Shown: piece by piece, positions 54,715 to 64,000 of the stretch
Layout of the letters: every line of letters begins with the position of its first letter
Position numbering within the stretch: the first letter of the stretch is position 1
NCBI RefSeq assembly: GCF_003711515.1
Contig: NW_021167080.1
Location: 4,408,381-4,472,380 of the forward strand
Origin: Sodiomyces alkalinus F11
Lineage: Eukaryota > Ascomycota > Sordariomycetes > Glomerellales > Plectosphaerellaceae
Length of the DNA: 64,000 bases
Direction: 5' to 3'
Made by a program: the position numbers and the translations under genes
Notes under the pieces: model-generated
The model's input: the letters and a program-made list of their open reading frames with translations, nothing else
Told to the model about the DNA's origin: nothing
Databases searched by the model: none

Positions 54715-56639
54715 TTATAGTTTGTCGGGCACCTTCCATTTGGGCTCGCGACACTCTCCCTTCGCGGCAATCCAGTCGCTAATTCCTTGGAGATGCCACC
54801 CACTTTGCCAAACGTCCTCGAGCTTGTCCGGCAAGTGTGCCTTGGCGTCCCGTCGGGGCACTCCCAACTTGAAGCTGCGGCTCGTACAACAAACGCCTTT
54901 GTGGTATCGGTACTGGAAACATTTCCTATCGAGAGGGTGAATCCGCGGTCTCGGTGGCTCGATGGAGTCTCTGGGCTCGAGTGTTCCTTTCTGCTGTGCC
55001 CCAGGGTCATTGCTGTTAACCAAGCTCGGGCTTCCGCTGGCACCCGCTGCCTCGCCCTCTGTCGGATTGTTCCGGGGCGCTGAGTTCGCATCCTGGTCGC
55101 CATGGAGTCCATGCTGTTGCGTCCATATATCTGGGTTCTCGGCCTCGTTTTCTACAGGATCGACCGGCAAGCCTTCGTATTCGCAGACTTTGGCACAATG
55201 TGCGACGGATTTATGTGCTTCCTTCTCGATACGGTTCAAGTCCGACCGCTTCTTCTGACGGCGTTTCATCTTGTCGTCGAGGTGGTTGAAGATGGCTGGG
55301 TCGGGATCAATGTAGCAAACGTCGTCGGAGAGGTTGTCCCAGTGGGCTCTATAGTTGATCATCTTGTTGGCGATGAAAGCATAGTAGAGGTCCTTCATGA
55401 GAATGGTGCTCTAGAGGACGCGCATAAGAAGTGATGTTAGACAAGTTTTTATCCTGAAAGCGGAGTTGTCATGTATTGAGAACGGCTCTCCTCACTTACG
55501 TTATCTAGGCGCGTCTGTTCATACTGCCAAAGGGCACTAATATCCTCCGGCTCCATGTGGTGCATGGAGAGGACGGGGTCGCACCAATGGGTATGACCAT
55601 AGGGAAAGGTGGCGGGCTTTTCTCCATTGAACATGGGGTGGACGTGCTGAACCTTCACTCGCAGGCGTTCGAGGATGGCCTTTGCGAGCATCTGGTCACC
55701 GCAGCAGTGGCCACGGGCCTTGATGTCGTAGACGTTAGGCAGGTTCCTGGATGACTCGGTATCAGCGCCCACGAGATCGCGGACGAGCGCACCGCTGAGA
55801 AGATAGCCACTACCGCCGTGGGCGAAGGGGATGCCGGCCAGCATGGCGGCGCTGCCGATGTAGGCGGGCTCGACGAGAGGATCAGAGACGGGGGGCCGGT
55901 CGCGCAGCCAATGGACCAAGTTGGGCCAGACGAAGTAAGTGTCGGCCTCGCCAAAGAGGTACCAGGACTGGTTAGGGCGCATCTCCCAAGTACGCTGGAG
56001 GATGTGGAGGAACTTGTACTTGTCGAGGGCCCAGGCGGCACGACCAACCTGACCATGGAAAGTCTTGAGGCAGGTCTTCTGATCCAAGGGGCACTCGGCT
56101 TGGGCGCGGTAGAGGTCGAAGTCGGTGAAGTGGGCCTTCACGGCGTCGGAGACGCCTTCGAGGGCGTCGTGGATGTGCCAACGGCCCAGCTGCTGTTCAC
56201 GGTCGGAGAAGACGAGGAAGTCAGGGAGGCACTGAAGATTGGTGATGAGTTGCGTGGGCAGCTTGTCGAAGACCTCGGTGGCGCCGGTCTTCAAGACGAG
56301 AAGAATGCCGTCGGTATTGGGGAAGTCGCGACAAGGGTTGGTGGCATAGTCGAAATCTTTGGCGACACGATCCTCCGTGCCCTTCTGGTAGAGGGTATTG
56401 TTGTGAAGGAGACTGGCGCGGAAGAACGAGTCGATGCGATCGGAGATGCTGTCCGATGCACCGGGTATTGTCCGCTGGGGGAACTGGGCCTCGCTATAGA
56501 AGAGGTAGACGAGAAAGCAGGACACGGTGATGAAGAGGATAGGGCGCAAGGAGCGGCGGTAGTAGGGGTTTCCAAGCAGACGCGGGCTCACCCGAGGAGA
56601 CGGGGGCTTCAGGGGGGGAGCGAGGGCGTCTGACGGCAT
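54715..56639 (-). CDS. family GT31 (fringe-like) glycosyltransferase, type II membrane protein, 611 aa
   Basis: Two exons: 56639-55500 and 55410-54715, with an 89-bp intron (GTAAGT...CTCTAG), phase 0, joining TRLDN to STILMKDLYYAF. The frame is open 72 codons upstream; ATG 56639 (MPSDALAPPLKPPSP) is chosen because it gives a short cytosolic tail before the single span LRPILFITVSCFLVYLFYSE, as in Golgi type II enzymes. The lumenal part shows GILLVLKTGATEVFDKLPTQ, FLVFSDREQQLGRWHIHDAL, YKFLHILQRTWEMRPNQSWY, the DxD-like FGEADTYFVWPNLVHWL, IPFAHGGSGYLLS and CCGDQMLAKAIL, as in fungal DUF604/GT31 proteins. Donor and acceptor sugars are unknown. The C-terminal exon is charged and low-complexity in its middle. 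Confidence 0.85.
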
Positions 56640-58919
56640 CGGGTAATTTGAGATGGCGACTGTCAGACGGGCTTGGCTGTCTGTCGTAGTTGGGGGTGGA
56701 AGGGGGGGGGGTGTGTGTGTTTGGGGCTTGGCGTGGATCAAAGAGGAAGGAAATATAAAAGCCAGTAGGAATACATAAACCGGGTATGGAAAACACGAAG
56801 AGAGTTCTGGCGACGGGAGAGAATGGAGGATGCCAGTCAAGATGGTCGAAGCCAAGCCTGGATGACGGTAGATACAAGTATTAAAGAAGGAAAGGAAAAT
56901 ATAAAAATAAAACGTAGGGATAGATGGATTGTATGTGCGTGCAGGCCGAGACGTTCAAACGGGGATTAGACAACTCCCGGACATTGGCGAAAAAGTCGGG
57001 GAGTCAAAGTTTAGGGGAGGAAATTTGGGAGGAGGGAGATAGCAGTGGTTACCCCGGGGGGGCAGCAGGGAAAAAAAAAAGGATTGAAGCCGGGAGGGAC
57101 GATCATGGACAGATAGAGAGTAGATGAATTGGAGGCGGGGGTCCGGGCAGGAGGGGGGTAGCAGTTAGTCAATGGGTAGAAATCCAGGTCATGGATGAGG
57201 TGCGAGCTAGGGGAATGAGAACGAGTAAGATGTAAGACGCGGCTTTAGAGTGCAAAGGCGAGTGGGCAGTCGAAGAAGTCGAAGCGTCGTCGAAGGCTGC
57301 GGATATCGGGAGACGAGACGGGAGATGGCAGCACCGGGACTTGGAACATCGAGCGACCGGTCGATGGGTCGATAGGACCTTGTGTGTCCACTGTTCTGCG
57401 CCCTGTCGTCTTGTTTCGTCTCGTTTCGTCTGGAGCTTTCTTCCCTTTCTCTGTTCCCCTTCTGGGTTGTGGGTAGTGGGTAGTGGGGAGCTGGTGACGC
57501 GGGGCCCGACGAAGGAAATCGATGTATCTGTATGTATACGTAAGGTAGGTCGGTCGAGCTGACCACCAAAAGAAGTAGGCGGAGAAGAAGAAAAGCTAGG
57601 TGAGTCGAGACTGAATGAAATTAATGTGATGATGCTACGTTGTTAAGCAGACAAAGCGTAAGGTAGGGAATGTATGAATAACGAGTTGAGAGCGGGGGGG
57701 AATAATGCGAATGCGAATGTGAGGGTGGAAGTGAAGGGACGCAGAAATAATAGAGAGATAACTGAATGTAACAATTTCTCCCTTGGTTCTTCCTGTGACT
57801 ACCAGAGAACCCCTAGACATCACCACCAGACACCAGACGCGTTTACGAGTCTACGAATGAGCGGGTCCACCCCTGACTGCCGATCTTGGCCCGTGATGAC
57901 GTAGAAGGTAATTACATACCTTACGGACTCGAGAAGGAACGAACCATCCAGACTTCCGTCGCACTAACCTCAGGCCAGCAACCTATTAAAGGCGGGGCCA
58001 TGCAGGTTTCGCTCAGGTTGTGCTTTCCCTTTGGATTTCAGAACTCGGTAGTACCTTAGTGTACAAAGTTCGTAACTACCTACCCTACACGTAGAGTAAA
58101 TGATGGCCCCGAGATCAAGTCTCTTGATGTCGCCTGGACCGCGTTGTCGTATAAGGTACGAGCAGGTCACCCCATTCCGCCATTCCGGAACCCATTTTTC
58201 ATCTTGTTCCAATGTCACATCGTCACACCATCACACCGTCACGCCGTCTACGGGGATATGCAAACAAGCAGGTAGGCACCCGGGCTTATCAACTCCGCAA
58301 GAATGAACCGATCAGCCAACCCATCGGCCTCAATGCCCGGTTGGAACAGTTCAAAGTACGTGAATATCTATGTCCCGAACCGAAAGCCAACCATAAAATA
58401 AGGTAAGGCGCACGGTGTTGCCGGACCAGACACTTTCCCTACTCCGTACTGCGTACTGCGTGCGTGCCTTGGACACAAACGGTTTGAAACGCTCCCGGTG
58501 ATCAAAATGCGTAGATCACATCAAACAATCCGCCGGGACCACGGATTGACCACGGATTGATCCAGGCAATCAATCCGGTTGATACGTTTCGTCGTTGCGG
58601 CTCAGACACCGTTTCGCCGCCCCTTTTCCCGTCCCTCCGTCGTACATGTACTACCACCACCACTGTACTGTACCTTACCTTATGTATTCGTACACCCGCC
58701 CATGACGGAGGCAGCCAAACCTGGAGACGGTCAAGGTCCCACGGCAGTTCATCGAGTTCGTTTTGTCCCTCGAGGGTCTTGGCCCCCGGGAGGTCCCAAG
58801 ATTCCAGACCCATCCCAAAAGGCTTGATTTGACCCCTGCCTCGGAATAGGCGCCAATTCATCATGATCTGCGCCATCAACACAATGTGAACAACGAACGC
58901 GAATCAATTGATTGCAAAA

Positions 58920-58939
58920 NNNNNNNNNNNNNNNNNNNN
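58920..58939. other. assembly gap (20 N) in a poly-A/poly-G tract
   Basis: A run of N is followed by A and G homopolymers; the gap probably reflects a simple-sequence tract. Confidence 0.98.
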
Positions 58940-59260
58940 AAAAAAAAAAAAGGGGGGGGGGCCACCGCCGGCAAAAAAATCATATTCCCTCTTCCCTTCC
59001 CCTCCATTTCCGTAAGGTCTCTCCCTCCCTTCCCCCCGCCCGTCCCTGATTTTCGCCCTCGACTCCAGATAAGGCAGGCGACTTGTTGGAAAGAACTCCG
59101 AATCCAAAACCCTCATCAACCCAAACCAATGGCAGGATTCCGCCAGTGCGTCTCTCACGCGGTCTCTCCTCTCCTGTCCCCTGCACGTCGCATATGCTGC
59201 CGTACCCCAACCTAAACAAAACCAAAAGACCACCATCCAAGAACACTACACGGAAGAACC

Positions 59261-59301
59261 AGAAAAAGAAAAAGAAAAAGAAAAAGAAAAAAGAAAAAAA
59301 A
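59261..59301. repeat. AAAAAG simple repeat
   Basis: About six units, the last ones irregular, lie in intergenic DNA. Confidence 0.9.
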
Positions 59302-59950
59302 CGCAACGCAGACTGCCGAGGCAGCGACACCAAAACATGTACAGAAAAGCAAAGGAAGAAAAACAGCAAAACAAAACAAAACAAAAGAAGCCCATGGGTC
59401 CCTTTCAGTGAAACTTCTGAAGCAACCAGGGTTTCAGAAACTGGACCATCCGTCACATCAAGCCACGGATGATGGAAAAAAAAAAAGGGAATGTCCGCCA
59501 AAGCTGAAAATGGGGCAATGAAGAGGTAAGGTATCATCGACAAGCCATGCCGAATGACGCCGGCAAACGCCCGAAAACGCCGCCTTTCAGAAATGAAAGA
59601 AGAATGCGTGTCGTTTTGATGGGGGTTGGTTGATGGCGCGGGGGCGACTAATGGCCATTGGAGTCATTCGATGAACTCGAAGCAGAAGTGTGACGTGCTA
59701 AAAGAAGACAGAGGGGGAAGGAGGGCGGGAAGAAATCCAACCCCCGCATGTTCATCCTCCAGTTGTTCTTTTTAGTAGTTTTCCTTTCTTCTTCTTCTTT
59801 TCTGGTACATTCCCCAGACCATATCCAGTACGATCCTTTCGCGGCATTCCAAAAACACCTCCTGCTAGGGCAGATCAACAGAATCCTCCTACATAATGGA
59901 ATCGCAGGGGCGTCGGCTCTTCGGCTCCTCCGCCTCCCCTAAAGAACATT

Positions 59951-61403
59951 CTACTTCCTGAGCACGGCATCATATATGCTGACCAGCGCAGAAACGGCGG
60001 CGCCGGTAATGATTCCTCTCCATCCGCCATAGATGGCCGAGTTGATGCGGTCGATCGAGTGGACGCTGGGGTACCCGGCGACCGTCACCTTCTGCCCCAG
60101 GACGACGAACGAGACGAGCCCCTTGACGATGCTGAACGTCAGGGGATCGACGTCGTAGTCGGGACGCGAGGGCCGGCCGCGGCGCGGGGCGTGGCTCGCG
60201 GAGTTCAGGTTGTAGAAGTAGCCGAAGACGGACGGAATGATGAGCGCCGTAGCGATCCACGTGAGCACCGGCGACCAGAAGGACGAGCTCAGGACGAGGA
60301 ACATGTCCGGGACGTAGATGGGCATGGGCCCGGTGCCCAGGGCGGGCATGGACGGGATGGTGAAGGCATAGCGGCCCGGAAGGACCTCGGGGCGCAGCGA
60401 GTAGAGCTCGAAGAGGGTGATGGTGAAGATGATGGACCCGACGGTGGAGAGGGTCTCCTGCACGGCGTGGGCGCCCTCGGTGATGCCCGACTCCTGGTAT
60501 ATCGACGTGACGCGTGTACGGACGGCCGACGCGCTGCGATCCACCACCTGGGCCACTTCGGCGGGGGTGGCGGGCAGCGGGAGGCGGCCGGCGAGGGACA
60601 GGTTGCGCGCTGGCGTGCGCGTCTCAAGGGCGACGGACGGCGGTGAAGGGGACCGAGACGGCGAAGGAGACGGGGACGGGGACTGGGACTGGGACGAACT
60701 GGCCTCCTCTTGCGCAGAACTGTCGACGCGTTTGTCAACAAGACGGTTGCGAGGGGCCAGAGTAAGGCATCTCACGAGAGGAGGGGAATGGCATGGGACT
60801 TACTCTGCGGGAAGAACCTCCGAAGCCGCCCTTGTCACGCGTCGCTTGATGATTTTGAGGGCTTCCTCCCTGGGCGCCAGTTCCCTCTTCGTAGGAGACC
60901 CGGTAGCCTTGGCGCGGCTGACGTAGTAGGGGACGAGCTTCGGTTCGGTGGAGAAGTGGGCCGCGTTCTCGGAAAGGAACTCGTCGAGGGTGGCCTCCAA
61001 GTCGACTTTTCTTTGGCCCTCGTAGCTAAAAACAGTGTGCGCATCAAGTCAGCCCTTCCGTCGCGTCGCAATCGCACTGAGGGGTTTCGCTTTGTCGCGT
61101 TGGTGACGGGTGACGGGTGCCGGGTGGTGAGCGGCAGGTGGCAGGTGTGTATGCATCATCGCTAAGAAGTTTTGCCACCAGTGCGTGCGTGCGCGCCGTG
61201 CAGACCATGTTGGGCGACGACAAACCAATTCCGTTGGACGCCATAACGCGCCGTGGGAGGAGAGGGGGAGTGTGGTATGTGACGGAAGAAACGGAAGAAA
61301 ACAACGATTCAGCAACAACGTACCCCTTGAGACCGACGAATTCTGCAAGCTCGACAAGATCGCTCTTGCGCTGCCGTTGCAGCCACGGGTTGGTGCCAGA
61401 CAT
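59951..61403 (-). CDS. fungal multi-span membrane protein with SAP/HeH-like amino end, 356 aa, unknown function
   Basis: Three exons: 61403-61324, 61025-60804 and 60719-59951. Intron 1 is long (298 bp, GTACGT...TTTTTAG); intron 2 is 84 bp (GTAAGT...GACAG); phases agree. The start MSGTNPWLQRQRKSDLVELA continues into EFVGLKGYEGQRKVDLEATL, a two-helix pattern like SAP or HeH domains found at the ends of inner nuclear membrane proteins. A Ser-Pro repeat follows (SQSPSPSPSPSRSPSPPS). Then come about four hydrophobic segments: TVGSIIFTITLFELYSL, SPVLTWIATALIIPSVFGYF, SIVKGLVSFVVLG and GIITGAAVSALVSIYDAVL. Nuclear-envelope location is an inference from the amino end. A C-rich heptamer array sits 10 bp upstream of the ATG. 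Confidence 0.75.
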
Positions 61404-62312
61404 TGTTTAGACGGTGGGAGGTGGGAGGTGGGAGGTGGGAGGCGGGACGTGGGATAGGTCGCGAGAAAGCTGACGTGTTTACAAACAGATCGCGCGACGT
61501 AATGGCGACCAAAATGGGTCCAAAAGCAACGAGATAGAAGCCGCGGGGTTGCGAAAAAGAGGCGTTATCGATTTTCTCGATTTTTTTTTCTTTTTCTTTT
61601 TCTTTTTCGCGGGGTTGTTCTTTATGATTTGGTGATGAGATGAGATGTTATGTTTTTATTGAGGCGTCGGCCTGTGGTGACGATGTCGGTGCACTCAAAG
61701 TTAAGGGGGAGGGGGGGGGGTTTGTCGCGGTGGGATGAGACGAGCGTGATGGTGGTGAGACGTGAGATGTGGCCGGTGCGTTGTTTATTACGGGATACGG
61801 GAGTATGTTTTGATTGGGGGGATCACTTGTATTCGTACTTTCTAAAAGTACTCCGTACTGATTTCCTGGTTGTTATGGTGAGGGAAAGTGCCACGCATGA
61901 TGCACGGTTCTGCAACAAGCTACGTACCGCATCAAGGCTATTTGATTGGATTGGGAAGGCGGATCCCACTCAAACCCCAATTGAAGCTCGGACTCGTTGC
62001 TTGGCATCGACTTGATTTGTTTTGACCTTGGAGCCTTGGCAGATCCAATCGAGAAGGAGGGACGGGAGATCAAGCAACCACCCGTGACGCGACAAAAGGT
62101 GTAATTACTCCATACTCTGTATTACGTAAGGTACCGCTTCATCCACAACCCATATTATTCAGCGTACCTTACTTGAAGTCATCGCCATATTCAAGACAAC
62201 GACCAGGTGCCCTGGAGGAAGAACATACCGTCGAAATTACGCTAGAGGTTTACAACTATCAAATCACTCGCTATCATCTAAACGTTAGCACTATCCTTTG
62301 GCTCACTCTTCC
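61404..62312. promoter_or_regulatory. spacer holding the promoter of the membrane-protein gene and the ceramidase 3' end
   Basis: No gene is supported in these 909 bp. A GGTGGGA array lies at 61413-61447 and a TTTTTC tract at about 61579-61608. TACTTTCTAAAAGTA, an imperfect palindrome, lies at about 61836-61850. Confidence 0.5.
61413..61447. repeat. GGTGGGA heptamer array in the 5' leader of the membrane-protein gene
   Basis: Four perfect copies and one GGCGGGA variant. On the transcript strand it reads TCCCACC and ends 10 bases before the start codon. Confidence 0.95.
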
Positions 62313-64000
62313 TCATTCCAAGATCCAAAACCTCCCGCTGACGCCCTCAAACCCCGTGGTCGTACCCGTCACAGACTTCCAGTCGCCGAAATAACGCAGC
62401 CGGTACACCCCCGGCTCGACCGCGTCCACCTCCGAACCCGTCTCCCATGTGATTTCCACCTCGCTCGTGCCCAGCACCTCACTCAGCCGCCTCCATCGGA
62501 AAACGAGGCTCCAGTCGGTGTCATCCCGCACCACTTGCCACTCCTCCGTCTCCTCCTCTGGAGCCGACACAAGACGCTCCACTGCCGTGAATGTCCCTTC
62601 TTGACGCAAGTTGTTCCTCGGATTAGCCCCGACAAACGTCGCCTGGATAGTATCGCCGTGCCGGTATACCGCACCGGCGTCCTCTTGGACGTCTCCGAAG
62701 TGACGGAACAAAGGCGCCCTGTCATACACCACTCCGGGGATGAAGCTCAGGGACCGGTTCGAGTTATCGGGTGGGAATGGTCTGCCGCTGTGTCTGGGAG
62801 GGACTACGTCGCCTGCCGCCCCCAAGGACGGCAGGAAGTGGAGAGTACGATTGATATAAGCTGCCAGCGTGTGCGGGCCGTACAAAGTCGATGCTCCTTC
62901 GTACCGTTGAACGCTTAGGCGAGACCCCAAGTTAGCTCGGCAACGAGAAGCAAAGAAAAGGCTTCAGGTAATTAGACTGTAGATTCCGGGTAAGATCACT
63001 TACGCATACTCCTCCAGAGTGGTAATATAATGGGTGTAAGAGTTCGCCGGGCCACCGAGCACCACAAACGGCTTGTCCCCATCAGACCCCTTTATGCTTC
63101 TCTCGTTCGCGAGCATGCGTTCGGCGGCATCATGAACCGCTTGCTTCCATCGCCGGCCGGCCATGGTAGTCGCCTCCCCGGGACTCACGATGATGAAGAA
63201 CTGCCCGACCCTGAAGACCTGCATGTCGACAACGTTTGGCGTCCAGGCATACGGCCTGGAAACGTCGCCGACGTCGAGCAGGATCGGCTTTGGGCCATGA
63301 CACGCCATCTGGGACGGTCCTGGTTCCTTGAGAAACCCCGAGACCGCTTTCCAGACCGGAGACGTGTTGGACCTGTTGGAACCGTGCTGCACAAAGTCGA
63401 AATGGCCAGGCCAATCTGACGTCCCCGCCGCGAACGAATAACCGAGAGCCGCAGGGCAGGTCCGGACATGGGTGCCGTTGGGCAGCTGGAACGCAAAGTC
63501 CGACATGTTGTGGAAGACGTGGAACGACTTGACCCACGAGCCGCGGATCGGCCGGGCATCCGGAGCATCCAGAGCACGCGCGTCGGCGTTCGCCAGCCGA
63601 TCGTACAGCTCCCTGGCGGCCTCGAACTGTCGCTTTCCAATTTCGAAGCACGACTTGGCGCCATCGTCTGGCTCCCGGAAGAACGGGCCCCTGCCGTGAC
63701 AGTGCTGGCACTTGCCGTCGCCGCACGTGCTGTTCTCAAAACTGCACCGCTCCCCCGACCCGTCCTCGCACCACGCTCCCAGGACGTTGGGGCTGACATC
63801 TCCCATGTTGGCCTGCGAGAAGCCGGCGACGAAGAGTTCGTCCGCATCGTGCCGCCGTCGGACGCTCTTCTCGAAGAGATCAGCGGCCACCCCCTTATTG
63901 TCCCCGGCAATGAGGCTGTTGTTGCCCAAAAGAGACGTGCCGTGCGTAGGGAACCAGGTCAGTACGCCAATGTTCTTCCTGTCCCACGCCCGTTGAAACC
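62313..64000 (-). CDS. neutral ceramidase, 3' part (gene runs off the window)
   Basis: Two exons are visible: 64000-63004 (open at the window edge) and 62913-62313, with a 90-bp intron (GTAAGT...CTAAG); the join gives EEYAVQRYEGASTLYGPHTL, the family pattern. The enzyme hydrolyses ceramide to sphingosine and fatty acid at neutral/alkaline pH, usually secreted or membrane-associated. The visible part begins WDRKNIGVLTWFPTHGTSL and has LIAGDNKGVAADLFE, FSQANMGDVSPNVLG, three closely spaced Cys pairs (WCEDGSGERC, CGDGKCQHCHG), GQFFIIVSPGEATTMAGRR and VVLGGPANSYTHYITT, all typical. The carboxyl end is the immunoglobulin-like domain of the family (WSLVFRWRRLSEVLG, PGVYRLRYFGDWK). The metal-binding amino half lies outside the window. 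Confidence 0.95.

Larger units (their letters stand above)
56640..59950. other. 3.3-kb gene-free stretch with an assembly gap
   Basis: It holds the GT31 leader (about 56640-56900), then purine-rich and AT-rich DNA with no supportable gene. It contains 20 N at 58920-58939, an A-run after the gap, and an AAAAAG array at 59261-59301. Confidence 0.5.

Noticed and set aside
55818..56633. 271-residue plus-strand open frame opposite the GT31 gene
   Set aside because: Shadow frame without family features.
1..64000. CRISPR array, rRNA genes, telomere repeats, biosynthetic or defence gene cluster
   Set aside because: No spaced direct-repeat array, no 5S/18S-like sequence, no TTAGGG tract and no core biosynthetic, NLR or HET-domain gene could be recognised.

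Overview
The window reads as nuclear DNA of a filamentous ascomycete (Pezizomycotina, most likely a Sordariomycete). The signs are short introns of about 60-120 bp with GTRNGT donors and CTRAC-like branch points, GC-rich codon use, fungal-specific families (VTC1, GPI-anchored Cys-rich protein, DUF3632, fungal SRPK-like kinase, GT31), and an LTR retrotransposon destroyed by C-to-T / G-to-A transitions of the kind left by repeat-induced point mutation (RIP). Seventeen protein genes and one tRNA gene can be supported; introns were placed by hand from splice signals, codon phase and family alignment from memory.

Layout. 0.5-3.1 kb: mitochondrial ribosomal protein mL40 and an unknown 625-aa protein, both on the minus strand. 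3.9 kb: tRNA-Ala(AGC). 4.16-11.68 kb: one complete but dead Ty3/gypsy chromovirus on the minus strand, with two 532-bp LTRs, purine tract, and recognisable Gag zinc knuckle, protease, RT, RNase H, integrase and chromodomain. 12.2-15.4 kb: a DUF3632 protein and an F-box protein. 16.6-21.1 kb: a fungal SRPK-like kinase with two homopolymer frameshifts, divergent from acetolactate synthase (ILV2). 24.2-30.1 kb: a sugar transporter, then the DEAD-box helicase RRP3 and the Brix protein SSF1, which are divergent and share a 489-bp promoter; both act in ribosome biogenesis. 33.7-38.8 kb: an acidic nuclear-looking protein and a GPI-anchored protein interrupted by an assembly gap. 39.9-49.1 kb: an AHC1-type zinc-finger protein, an Alba-domain protein, VTC1 and a Tctex-type dynein light chain. 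52.6-56.6 kb: an F-box protein and a GT31 glycosyltransferase. 59.9-64.0 kb: a multi-exon membrane protein and the 3' part of a neutral ceramidase running off the window.

Most genes are ordinary housekeeping genes and are not organised as a biosynthetic or defence cluster. Long gene-free stretches (up to 3.6 kb) carry many short tandem repeats and recurring palindromes of the TACTTCGTACGAAGTA and GGTACCTAGGTA types. I found no convincing undescribed multi-gene system. The observations most worth a second look are the RIP-killed chromovirus, the doubly frameshifted kinase, the RRP3/SSF1 shared promoter, the perfect intergenic inverted repeats, and the unusual in-frame segment in ILV2.
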